IMG/VR virus record: IMGVR_UViG_3300032893_000231
Span: 1-28,731 of that record
Strand: one strand, 5' to 3'
Source: a virus
DNA: 28,731 nucleotides
This document shows, in pieces, positions 21,356-28,731 of this stretch (within the stretch, counting starts at the first letter, position 1; each line of letters starts with the position of its first letter). The notes below the pieces were generated by a model. The model saw nothing but the letters and a program-made list of their open reading frames with translations. It was not told the origin of the DNA and made no database searches. A program made the position numbers and the translations under genes.

Positions 21356-23716
21356 ATGAATTCGAATACCCAAGTCGCAGGCTTCATCAGCAAGGCCGAC
21401 CAGATGCTCAGGGATGCAGGCGCTGAAGCAATTCCACATGATCAGCCGAAGGTTCCTTTCCAGTCCGCGCTCAAGCTTACTGCCGAGCAAGAAAAGAAGA
21501 TGATCGAGCATGCCTTCAAGCGACTTGAGACGCTTTCGAATGAGTCAGGACGCAATCAAACCCAGAGTCCTACGTGGTGGACAAGCCAGGTTGCTGCTGG
21601 CGCTAACACCGCGCTCGCATCGCAGGGATTGATTACTGCTGCCGATACATTCCTAGGGAAGCGCTCCCGCTACGATGCTACATTCCTGAACGACGTTTCA
21701 TGGCGACCATTCACGATGGGGCCAGAGAGTATTTTCAACTCTTCGAACATCACGGTTCCGCTTGTACGTCGCATCTGCCGGCAGATGATAGCCCGTGCGA
21801 TTAATTCTTTTTTTGGCTCTGATCCATGGTTCTCTGTAGATCCAGCACCAGTGCCTGAATTCGACCAGCAAGACGATGCTGGACGCTCGCAGCGGATTGA
21901 ACGATTCTGCCGGTTCAAACTCCATGAATCTGGCTCTCGCGACGACAAGGAGCGCGCCATCAAGCGTGCGCTTATTCTAGGTGAATGTGCGGTGAAGACA
22001 TCCTACGTCGTACGTGATCAGCTTTTCAATGTGGAGGCCCGTGTACTCACCGATGTAGACGGACAGGCTATTCGCGCAAGCGATGGGAATCACATCACCG
22101 AGCAAGATGAGTTTGTAGATGCTCAAGACGGCACAGGTCAGAAAGTCCTGAAGCGCGACGGGAAGACACCGATGCCAGAAGCTCCGCTATACACGAATCA
22201 GCCACTCAACCGCCGCCAGGTACTATTTGAAGGCGCACGATCCGAGCCGATTTTCTATAAAGATTTCCTGTGCCCTCTGACAGCAACCGACGTACAGACT
22301 GCCGACGCCGTTGTGCATCTCTACGACAAGCCAGTCATGGAATTCGTGGACCTTGTTGTGAAACGCGGAATGGTAGGCGGAGAAGCAGATGATCGCCTTG
22401 AGGCTACACAGAAGATGGTGGCGCTAATCAAGCAGATGTCTAACAATACTCCACAACCAAAGTCCGCTTTAGATGCGCAGAATCGTCCGAACGATAATTT
22501 CCAGGCTGCTCCATCTGTGGATACTGGTGGGCCGGTATCTGAGTTCGCCGAGTTCTATATGTGGTATGACGCAAACGAAGACGGCGTAGCTGAGAACATC
22601 ATGCTCATTGCTGATCGAAAATCTCGCGCTCCTATTTTCTACGATCACGTTGCGAATATCACCACCGATGGACTTCGACCGATCGAGATCGTACGAATCA
22701 ACCCAGTTGAAGGGCGCTGGTATGGTCTTGGTATCATGGAGCTATTTGAGTCGTATGGCACCATTACCGATCTCCTGGTGAACCGCTGGAACTTCTCTCA
22801 GTCACGCTCTGGTCGTGTAGATTTCTGGACTCCTACAAACACCCTCGAGGGTGATCGCGATCCATCAATGCGCATGAACTGGGGGCAGACTTACACGCTC
22901 AAGCCTAACTGCAAGCCAGAGGAAACCTGTAAGCCTGTCTACTTAACAGATACAAAGTTTGAGGCCATCCACACAATGATCCAGTTCTTCATGCAACTTG
23001 CTATGAATGAATCTGGTGTCACTAATGCAAACGATGACCAGGCAGCTGGCATGCAGTCCGCAAAACTTGCAACCGGAATTATTGAGGTCTCCAAGTCTGG
23101 CGATGAACTTTTCATGCCGATAATTCAGGATCTGAAAGGGCCGCTTGAACGCCTGCTTAATCGTGAGGTTGATGTAACGCTAGCGAACATGAATCCCAAG
23201 GAAGTTTACACCTACCTAGAGGGTGATACATTGGGTATCGACACGCTTACGCCCGACGATGTACGCAACTTGAAGTTCAAATGTCAGATCGAGCTCACGT
23301 CGATGAAGGACAACCAGAGCCTTCAGATGTCTGCACAAGCTTCTGCGCTCGTAGAAAAATTCTATATGCTCACACCTGAAGTGCAGCAAAAGGTTGCCGG
23401 ATTCTATCGTCGTCAGCTACGTGTACTCGATCCAAAGGCCGATGCCGATAATGCTATCCAGCCAATACAGCCAGCACCGAAGGACGAGACAAAGACCGCC
23501 GTTGCAGTATCTGCGAAGATCGAGATGTTGAACCCAGAGGAGCGCGCGGCTGTGATGGGAAAGCTTGGTGTCAATGAAGACCCAAATAGCTTACCAGCAG
23601 CACAGCCTGCAAAGCCGACTTCAAATGGATCAACCCACAAGCTTGGCGATGCAGGAGCGGCTGGCTCAACGCGATTTAGCACGCAGCTTACACAGGCAGG
23701 AAATAAGCGGGGTTAA
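21356..23716 (+). CDS. Portal protein (786 aa)
   Basis: Residues about 60-230 form the N-terminal stem and clip preface (SNITVPLVRRICRQMIARAI; FGSDPWFSVDP). 'AEFYMWYDANEDGVAENIML' (about 395-414), then GLRPIEIVRINPVEGRWYGL with G-I-M-E-L-F (about 440-465) is the usual portal pattern, in which metabolite-free linker strands precede a long helix (ITDLLVNRWNFSQSRSGRVD). Helices and a Gln-rich, polar C-terminus (about 690-786) follow, resembling the barrel/tail region of large portals of podovirus-like or T4-unlike phages. It would form the dodecameric ring through which TerL pumps DNA. The upstream neighbour is the giant protein. Confidence 0.8.
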   Translation: MNSNTQVAGFISKADQMLRDAGAEAIPHDQPKVPFQSALKLTAEQEKKMIEHAFKRLETLSNESGRNQTQSPTWWTSQVAAGANTALASQGLITAADTFLGKRSRYDATFLNDVSWRPFTMGPESIFNSSNITVPLVRRICRQMIARAINSFFGSDPWFSVDPAPVPEFDQQDDAGRSQRIERFCRFKLHESGSRDDKERAIKRALILGECAVKTSYVVRDQLFNVEARVLTDVDGQAIRASDGNHITEQDEFVDAQDGTGQKVLKRDGKTPMPEAPLYTNQPLNRRQVLFEGARSEPIFYKDFLCPLTATDVQTADAVVHLYDKPVMEFVDLVVKRGMVGGEADDRLEATQKMVALIKQMSNNTPQPKSALDAQNRPNDNFQAAPSVDTGGPVSEFAEFYMWYDANEDGVAENIMLIADRKSRAPIFYDHVANITTDGLRPIEIVRINPVEGRWYGLGIMELFESYGTITDLLVNRWNFSQSRSGRVDFWTPTNTLEGDRDPSMRMNWGQTYTLKPNCKPEETCKPVYLTDTKFEAIHTMIQFFMQLAMNESGVTNANDDQAAGMQSAKLATGIIEVSKSGDELFMPIIQDLKGPLERLLNREVDVTLANMNPKEVYTYLEGDTLGIDTLTPDDVRNLKFKCQIELTSMKDNQSLQMSAQASALVEKFYMLTPEVQQKVAGFYRRQLRVLDPKADADNAIQPIQPAPKDETKTAVAVSAKIEMLNPEERAAVMGKLGVNEDPNSLPAAQPAKPTSNGSTHKLGDAGAAGSTRFSTQLTQAGNKRG

Positions 23717-23747
23717 ATAAAATATATATTCCTGCTTGACGATACAG

Positions 23748-23775
23748 CATATACCGTTCATTCGTGCGGTATATG
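23748..23775 (+). promoter_or_regulatory. Perfect 9-bp inverted repeat covering the start codon of the next ORF
   Basis: CATATACCG (23748-23756) and CGGTATATG (23767-23775) flank a 10-nt loop. The right arm ends with the ATG of the 52-aa ORF, so in mRNA the start codon is within a stem. It may act as a translation switch or as a DNA operator. TTGACG at 23736 is nearby, but no -10 at usual spacing is found. Confidence 0.55.
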
Positions 23776-23931
23776 GCAACCACAGCTAATCGTGTCGGGT
23801 TCTACGTCGAACTCAAAAAAGAAACTATCGATAAGATTAAGTACGCTGCGTCCAAGACAAAATCTGGAACTCAGTGGGAAGCTATCGATATCAAATTCAG
23901 CAAAGTAAAACTACCGTCTAAAAGAAAGTAA
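23773..23931 (+). CDS. Small basic protein (52 aa) preceding RecT
   Basis: It is absent from standard-length gene lists because of its size. MATTANRVGFYVELKKETID then K-I-K-Y-A-A-S-K-T-K; a strand then helix followed by basic 'KFSKVKLPSKRK' could be a tiny DNA-binding fold (ribbon-helix-helix-like), but this is only a resemblance. The stop is 2 bp before the RecT ATG. The start codon sits in a 9-bp inverted repeat, so it may be controlled or self-regulating. Confidence 0.6.
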   Translation: MATTANRVGFYVELKKETIDKIKYAASKTKSGTQWEAIDIKFSKVKLPSKRK

Positions 23932-23933
23932 TT

Positions 23934-25058
23934 ATGTCAGACCAACAGTTAGCAGTACGCCCCAAGGCGTCTCAGCAACTCGCAACACTAATCGGTATGG
24001 AGCCAGCAGCGATGCTGGATACCATAAAAGCCCAGTGCTTCAAAACAAACCCAGCTAACGTATCTGATGCGCAGCTGGCTGCATTCGTATCGATCGCATC
24101 GGAGATGAAGGTTAACCCATTGCTACCAGGAATGCTTTACGCATATCCTGTTTCAGGCGGAGGCATTGTCCCTATTATGGGGCCAGACGGTATCTACAAA
24201 AAGCTCGCCGAAAATCCAGATATCGACTCTTGGGAAACCGAAGTATTTCCAGCTGATCCAGCGCTTCCCCCAACCCACGCAACAACTAAGATTTGGCGTA
24301 AAGGTCGCGAGCATCCGCTTAGCTACACGGCACTTATGTCTGAATGGAAAGTTAACTCCAATCCAAACTGGAATGTGCGCCCGCGCCATATGCTTTCCTT
24401 GCGATCTCTAAAGCACTGTGCACGCCAGATCATCCATGGTCTTCCAGGAGATGAAGATGATCGTATCATCTCTGGTGAGATTAACGTAACCCCAACAGAA
24501 ACAACTGGAGTACCATCAGAGCCACAGAATCGACCAGCACCTCCACCGCGCCAAAAGAAAGGCGCTGCCGCTGTAGATAGCGCCGCGATCGATATTCCAA
24601 CTACCGTAGTCAAAGAGCAGGAAAAGAAAGTAGAACCGACCAAGCCAGTTGAGCCACCAAAGCAGGAACAAAAGCCCGCTGAGAAACCGGTGGAGAAGAT
24701 CCCAGAACCATCAAAAAACCAGGCCCCACGCCAATCACTTCAGGACAAAGAACAGCTCTCTACTGTCTGCATTCCCCAGGAGGTATTCGCGCTAAATATT
24801 CGTAAGTCTGGCGTGGATACGCCTTCTGTGAAGGCCAGTGTATCAGGTGGCTTTATTGGCGAAGTACTTCACTTCGGCGGATCTACCCGCAACGCATCCG
24901 GTGACGGATTCACCGCTATTCCTGAATGGAAAGTAGGCGTTCCAGTAAAACTAGATCTCATTGGTAAGCTCAACTCGGTAAGCGGAAAGCTGCTCACCAT
25001 CGTTGAAAAGATCTCAGCTGTAGAGGCGGAGCCCGACACGGCTTCGGAAGTTGAGTGA
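23934..25058 (+). CDS. recT: RecT/Bet-family single-strand annealing protein with C-terminal extension
   Basis: 374 residues. Residues about 15-185 carry the family core: TIKAQCFKTNPANVSDAQLA, FVSIASEMKVNPLLPGMLYA, GGGIVPIMGPDGIYKKLAEN (the 'g-i-v-p-x-x-g-x-d-G' signature), and 'SLRSLKHCARQIIHGLPGDE'. These proteins coat and anneal single-stranded DNA during phage recombination and replication. A Pro/Glu/Lys-rich linker (about 190-275) joins a second beta-rich domain (about 280-365), which is not usual for RecT or Bet (about 260-270 aa). The exonuclease-like gene 1.1 kb downstream is the expected partner. GTGA overlap with the next gene. Confidence 0.85.
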   Translation: MSDQQLAVRPKASQQLATLIGMEPAAMLDTIKAQCFKTNPANVSDAQLAAFVSIASEMKVNPLLPGMLYAYPVSGGGIVPIMGPDGIYKKLAENPDIDSWETEVFPADPALPPTHATTKIWRKGREHPLSYTALMSEWKVNSNPNWNVRPRHMLSLRSLKHCARQIIHGLPGDEDDRIISGEINVTPTETTGVPSEPQNRPAPPPRQKKGAAAVDSAAIDIPTTVVKEQEKKVEPTKPVEPPKQEQKPAEKPVEKIPEPSKNQAPRQSLQDKEQLSTVCIPQEVFALNIRKSGVDTPSVKASVSGGFIGEVLHFGGSTRNASGDGFTAIPEWKVGVPVKLDLIGKLNSVSGKLLTIVEKISAVEAEPDTASEVE

Positions 25059-25852
25059 GTGAAGCCATTACGCTAGCAGCGATCACACCAGCAAACCCGT
25101 TGGTGTTGGTCGATGCAGGTTTTATTTCTACGCTCGTCGCGGTAGAAGCACAAGTAGCTGCGCTGAAGATAACTGATGCACCTTCAGCGCAGCAAGCTGC
25201 CGACCTACAGATTCAGCTAACAACGGCTGGCCGTAAGCTCGAGGAAGCACGAAAGACGCTAAAGCAGCCCTTCATCGATAAAGGCAGCGAGATCGATGCT
25301 GCAGCCCGTGGCCCACAGCAACGTATCACTGCAGCTAAAGATGCGATCAAGAAACGCCTCACCGATTTCGAGGCAGAGCAACAGCGCATTGCCGATGAAG
25401 CCGAGCACGCACGCCTTAAGGAGCTTGATCGCCTTGAGCAACTACGACGGAAGGAAGAAGCCGATGCAAAGCAGAAGGCCGCTGAATTAGCCAAGCTAGC
25501 AGCCGAACAAGCTGCCAAATCTAATACGCCTATAATCGAAATAGATTTCGGTGACGAGTCTGCTGAGCCTGCTATAAAAACAGAGACTGAAAAGAAGATC
25601 GACGCTATCCGCTATGCGCCGGCACCGGTTGTCGCAAAACCAACAGGCGTCAGATTCAAGACCATCTTGGTCGCAACGATAGAAGACGTATCAAAGCTTC
25701 CTGATATGTTCGTAATTAAGACTGCAAATCTTGCGGCTATTAAATTGACCTTCTGTAGCGGATACCGAGAAGGAATGCCAATACCTGTATTGCAGGGAGT
25801 AAAATTCGAAGCTAAACGTGAAGTAGATTCAACAGGGCGTCGTACGCTCTAA
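25055..25852 (+). CDS. Coiled-coil protein of the RecT locus (DUF1351-like layout)
   Basis: It starts with GTG (25055) in a GTGA overlap with recT. Residues about 30-170 are almost continuous coiled coil (EAQVAALKITDAPSAQQAAD; QQRITAAKDAIKKRLTDFEA; many Lys/Glu/Ala heptads). A short acidic link with IIEIDFGDES precedes a compact C-terminal domain (about 200-265: GVRFKTILVATIEDVSKLPD). Coiled-coil proteins beside RecT and exonuclease genes (DUF1351 type) are common in phages and may help assemble the recombination complex. The family match is based on architecture, not on a signature. Confidence 0.6.
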   Translation: MSEAITLAAITPANPLVLVDAGFISTLVAVEAQVAALKITDAPSAQQAADLQIQLTTAGRKLEEARKTLKQPFIDKGSEIDAAARGPQQRITAAKDAIKKRLTDFEAEQQRIADEAEHARLKELDRLEQLRRKEEADAKQKAAELAKLAAEQAAKSNTPIIEIDFGDESAEPAIKTETEKKIDAIRYAPAPVVAKPTGVRFKTILVATIEDVSKLPDMFVIKTANLAAIKLTFCSGYREGMPIPVLQGVKFEAKREVDSTGRRTL

Positions 25853-25862
25853 AAGGAGAAAA

Positions 25863-26186
25863 ATGAAAGGCAAGAAACTGAAGCAACGCTACGTCGTCAC
25901 AAAAGACGGCGTAGATTGTGGATTCGCAACTGCGGTCGAGCTAGGTCTTGGCCACGAGTTATTGTCAGGTCATGTGGTTCGTTCAACGCTGATGGGTAAG
26001 CGCGGCGTATTGGTTAAGAAGCCAAATAATCCATACGATTTCGCTACAGAGAAATCAGCACAGAAGTACATCACGATAGCCGAGCGCTGTGCGAATAAGT
26101 TCCGCGGTACTATGGTTGATGAGATGCCAAAGCTCCAGCCATTGATAGAGCGTGGGGTATTTGCTGTTAGGACGATGCATCGATGA
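25863..26186 (+). CDS. Conserved-context hypothetical protein (107 aa)
   Basis: A strong ribosome site (AGGAG at 25854-25858) lies 4 nt before the ATG. Lys/Arg-rich N-terminus (MKGKKLKQRYVVTKDGVDCG), then VELGLGHELLSGHVVRSTLM and a helical C-terminal half. No family recognised. It lies between the coiled-coil protein and the exonuclease and overlaps the latter by 4 bp, so a role in recombination is possible only by context. Confidence 0.6.
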   Translation: MKGKKLKQRYVVTKDGVDCGFATAVELGLGHELLSGHVVRSTLMGKRGVLVKKPNNPYDFATEKSAQKYITIAERCANKFRGTMVDEMPKLQPLIERGVFAVRTMHR

Positions 26187-27322
26187 AACCCAGCATACGC
26201 TGCAGCGAACTCGACCGAGTCCTATTATGTAACGGCTCTCTCACGCTAACGCGCATCGTTGATGCCCGCAAGGGTGACGAGGGCGATGAAGGCACTGACA
26301 TTCATGCCAAGATAGCATGGCGATTGGTTAATGAACTAGGTGCCGCGCACAATGGGTTCCCAGATGGATTTAGCTATGAGCCAGGCCAGCACATTACGGA
26401 CTGGATTGTGAACTTCTGTTTCAACACCGTGCGCGACGGAACTCCGCCTGATTGGTCAATCGAGTGCGAGGTGCCGCTCGAGGTAGAGTTCGATCAGTTC
26501 ATACTTACAGGGCACCCGGATCTTGTGGCGATAAACCAAGACGTCACAGAGTTCAACATCGACGACTACAAGACTGGGTACAATCCGGTCGATATCGCCG
26601 AATCAAACTGGCAGCTACTTGGATATGCCGTGCTCCTAAAGAGCGCCTACCCCACGCTGAAACGTGGCCGCATCCGCATCATTCAGCCGCGCAACGATGA
26701 AGACGAAGGCTTCCCGCGGATCAGCGAATACATGATCGAGAACCTTGACGCCTCGATCTTCGGACTAGAAAAGCATGTCAATATGGCCATCGCTAATTCG
26801 ATGGAACTAAACTCAGGAAAGAAACAGTGCGCATGGTGCATCGGATGCCAATGCCCAGCGCTACAAGAGGAGCAACGCCTTATGAAACTCACGCTCACGC
26901 CAGAGATGCTGGCCAAAATTAAATCCCAGCCAGAAGACGCGATACTAGCCGACTGGGTTATCACAGCACGCACGCTTTCACGTCCTACTGATGATGCCGA
27001 GAAGATCCTACATGAGCGCCTAGATAGCGTGCCATCAATTCAAGCTGGGTGTGGCGTTACAATCACGCGCAAGATCCAAAAAGGAAGCTATTCGTTCCCA
27101 GATATGCCGGCATTCTTTTCGGCGTTCCGTGAACTACTACCAGGCGATGATGCGCTAGCTAAGTGCGTCACACCGTCAGTAACCAAAGTTAAAGATCAGC
27201 TTTCCGAAAAGCTGGGCATACCAAAATCGGGGAAGGCCCCAGTCACAGCCGAAGGGCTATTTGATTCACGCTTGAGACCCTTCGTAGTCCAAGGCGAAAG
27301 AAAAATATTACAATTCACATGA
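26183..27322 (+). CDS. PD-(D/E)XK exonuclease, DUF2800/Cas4-RecB-like
   Basis: 379 residues. N-terminal CSELDRVLLCNGSLTL and 'EGTDIHAKIAWRLVNE' (T-x-x-H motif, about residues 38-45) begin the fold. FILTGHPDLVAINQDV (G-H-P-D, about 112-127) and FNIDDYKTGYNPVDIAESNW (D-x-K, about 131-150, then 'W-Q-L-x-x-Y') are the PD-(D/E)XK acids and helix. CAWCIGCQCPAL (about 216-227) is a four-Cys cluster recalling the Fe-S/Zn-binding region of Cas4 and AddB nucleases. It is the expected 5'-3' exonuclease partner of RecT. ATGA overlaps on both sides. Confidence 0.8.
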   Translation: MKPSIRCSELDRVLLCNGSLTLTRIVDARKGDEGDEGTDIHAKIAWRLVNELGAAHNGFPDGFSYEPGQHITDWIVNFCFNTVRDGTPPDWSIECEVPLEVEFDQFILTGHPDLVAINQDVTEFNIDDYKTGYNPVDIAESNWQLLGYAVLLKSAYPTLKRGRIRIIQPRNDEDEGFPRISEYMIENLDASIFGLEKHVNMAIANSMELNSGKKQCAWCIGCQCPALQEEQRLMKLTLTPEMLAKIKSQPEDAILADWVITARTLSRPTDDAEKILHERLDSVPSIQAGCGVTITRKIQKGSYSFPDMPAFFSAFRELLPGDDALAKCVTPSVTKVKDQLSEKLGIPKSGKAPVTAEGLFDSRLRPFVVQGERKILQFT

Positions 27323-27486
27323 AGATAGTAGAACGACCATACAAGAAATCAAAATACCGTAAGCGCACCATCTCGCGCCTACCTCAGCTCAACAAAGCTA
27401 ACCAGCTTTACCGACGCCTCGTTGGTGGAATACGTCCAGCACTTCAAAACATAATCCCAGTTTTACATGGCCAGGAGATTGACTGA
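27319..27486 (+). CDS. Short basic protein (55 aa)
   Basis: Not in typical-length lists. The ATG overlaps the exonuclease stop (ATGA). MKIVERPYKKSKYRKRTISR then helical LPQLNKANQLYRRLVGGIRP. Strong positive charge suggests nucleic-acid contact. It overlaps the VRR-NUC start by 20 bp. No family recognised. Confidence 0.55.
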   Translation: MKIVERPYKKSKYRKRTISRLPQLNKANQLYRRLVGGIRPALQNIIPVLHGQEID

Positions 27487-27940
27487 CGCTGATCTAGCTG
27501 AACTGCTGACAAAGCAAGGGCTTGAAGTAGACTTCAAGTTCCGCAAGAACCCTGTGCGATCAGCTGGTCCATCTGAGTCACAGATTCAGCAGGCGCTGAT
27601 TCACTGGTGGCATCATGCGTGCGGCGCGTATTCTATACCAGAGAGATTGCTCATGGCATTCCCTCTTCAGGCTGCGCGCACACCGCGCAATGGAGCCAGA
27701 ATGAAAGCCGAAGGATGCCGTGCAGGAACGCTAGACCTTATGCTAGCCGTATCCCGTGGTAGATTCCACGGCTTATGGATAGAAATGAAAACCCCGAAAG
27801 GGATCGTCTCACCAGATCAAAAAGAGGTAATCAGTCTATTACTATCTCAAGGCTACTCGGCTAGCATATGTAGATCTACGGAAGAAGCAATAGAAGCCAT
27901 TCAAACCTACCTCGCACTCGGAGGTGGCCGTGACGGATGA
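27467..27940 (+). CDS. VRR-NUC domain nuclease (157 aa)
   Basis: SESQIQQALIHWWHHACGAY (about residues 37-56) holds the early catalytic Glu. GTLDLMLAVSRGRFHGLWIE followed by M-K-T-P-K-G (about residues 88-113) gives the 'D-L...E-x-K' core. VSPDQKEVISLLLSQGYSAS is the typical 'S-p-e-Q...l...G' helix. VRR-NUC domains occur as Holliday-junction-like or repair nucleases (FAN1-type) and as stand-alone phage enzymes. In this locus it probably acts with the helicase in replication or recombination. Its end contains GGAGG, the ribosome site of the helicase. Confidence 0.85.
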   Translation: MARRLTDADLAELLTKQGLEVDFKFRKNPVRSAGPSESQIQQALIHWWHHACGAYSIPERLLMAFPLQAARTPRNGARMKAEGCRAGTLDLMLAVSRGRFHGLWIEMKTPKGIVSPDQKEVISLLLSQGYSASICRSTEEAIEAIQTYLALGGGRDG

Positions 27941-28731
27941 AATAATAGAGGTAGATTTCGGCGATCAACCTAAGAGGTTGTTTGCGCTTAGAGACTATCA
28001 GGTAAATGCGCACAAGGCCGTGCATGAAGGATGGCAGATGTACTCTCGCCAGCTCGTTGCAGCGGCAACAGGAACCGGTAAAACAACTCTGTTCGCAGCA
28101 ATTGCGGCGGATGAGTGGACGCGAAAAGGAAGGACATTAATCCTAGAGAATCGAGATGCATTGGTCCGTCAGACTGCGAAGCGCATTAAGGAAGAAACAG
28201 GTGTAGAGTGCGAAATAGAAATGGCAGATATGCATGCCAGCATAAATGCGCCTATCGTCATAGCATCAGTTCCTACGCTTTGCAGAGATAAACGACTGAC
28301 AGGATTCCCTGATAATCATTTCTCACTGGTTATTACTGACGAAGCACACCATTCACTGGCCAACTCTTACACAAAAATACTTTCGTATTTTCATTATGGA
28401 TACGAATCTTCAGCCGAAGGCTGGATAGCACCTCCCGATGGTACATATCAGCCAAAGGCTAGAATTCTAGGTGTAACCGCAACTCCTGAATTGTCGTCTA
28501 AAAGAACCCTTGGCGAGGCTTATCAGACGATCGCATTTTCGTATCCACTAATATCGGCAGTGCGAGACGGATGGCTTGTTCCTCCAATAACAAAAAACAT
28601 ACCCCTCAAGATAGATATCAGAGGGCTAAGGCCGGGGCGTACCCCAAATGGCAGTGACTTCAAGATGGATGATTTAAGCGAACGCCTTGTACCTGTGCTT
28701 GAGGCGCTAGCTGAACAGATATGCCAAATAG
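27930..28731 (+). CDS. SF2 DEAH-box helicase, N-terminal part (3' end outside window)
   Basis: It starts with GTG 27930, chosen because GGAGG (27920-27924) lies 5 nt upstream. It overlaps VRR-NUC by 11 bp. ALRDYQVNAHKAVHEGWQMY (Q-motif region), AAATGTGKTTLFAAI (Walker A), LVITDEAHHSLA (Walker B/DEAH) and ILGVTATPE (motif III-like SAT position) follow in order over about 190 residues. Then comes an inserted acidic or variable segment and PLISAVRDGWLVPP, the usual start of the linker to RecA domain 2. This is the RecG/UvsW-like or type-III-Res-type helicase used by phages for DNA unwinding; the exact subtype needs the missing C-terminus. Confidence 0.85.
   Translation, partial: MTDEIIEVDFGDQPKRLFALRDYQVNAHKAVHEGWQMYSRQLVAAATGTGKTTLFAAIAADEWTRKGRTLILENRDALVRQTAKRIKEETGVECEIEMADMHASINAPIVIASVPTLCRDKRLTGFPDNHFSLVITDEAHHSLANSYTKILSYFHYGYESSAEGWIAPPDGTYQPKARILGVTATPELSSKRTLGEAYQTIAFSYPLISAVRDGWLVPPITKNIPLKIDIRGLRPGRTPNGSDFKMDDLSERLVPVLEALAEQICQI

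Noticed and set aside
23736-23741. TTGACG as a -35 for the recombination module
   Set aside because: No -10-like hexamer is found at 16-18 bp; TATACC and TATATG are at wrong distances.

Overview
The window is part of a tailed-bacteriophage (Caudoviricetes) genome. Every gene I can support is on the + strand, and genes are packed with 4-30 bp ATGA/GTGA-type overlaps. A terminase large subunit (terL), a portal protein, a giant virion-type protein, a RecT-family annealing protein with a nuclease partner, a VRR-NUC nuclease and an SF2 helicase identify it as viral. There are no tRNA, rRNA, CRISPR or IS elements. The host cannot be read directly; the integron-type sites suggest a proteobacterial (probably gammaproteobacterial) environment.

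Layout. (1) 1-3683: a run of small phage accessory genes, starting with the repeat-bearing end of a DUF7666-like protein and including a tandem paralogue pair, tiny membrane peptides and a DUF1737 + nucleoside-deoxyribosyltransferase-like fusion. (2) 3719-4810: a GT9 (heptosyltransferase-type) glycosyltransferase. (3) 4806-7223: a stretch built like an integron cassette array without an integrase (a CALIN). Seven GTTRRRY recombination cores each follow a small ORF. Four cassettes carry an RYYYAAC box that is the exact 7-nt complement of the core at their own left end, which is the signature of genuine integron cassettes. (4) 7378-12632: small genes followed by a translationally coupled set of glycosyltransferase-like and methyltransferase genes, then a GNAT acetyltransferase. 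(5) 12629-23716: terL, a 2276-residue virion/polyvalent-type protein, then the portal. A second, well-conserved small phage gene lies nested in another frame of the giant gene, with its own Shine-Dalgarno sequence. (6) 23748-28731: a hairpin-masked small ORF, RecT, a coiled-coil protein, a Cas4/RecB-like exonuclease, VRR-NUC and an SF2 helicase that runs off the window.

How it works together. The last block looks like a recombination/replication module (annealing protein, exonuclease, VRR-NUC, helicase). TerL and portal package DNA, and the giant protein is probably virion-associated and may be ejected. The sugar-handling cluster may decorate DNA, capsid or a host glycan; the sequence does not say which. 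The cassette array appears to be accessory cargo captured by site-specific recombination. Major capsid, scaffold and tail genes are not in the window.

Main candidates for something new: integron cassettes embedded in a phage genome, and the overprinted gene inside the giant ORF. All family names are from reading the sequence by eye; no search was run.
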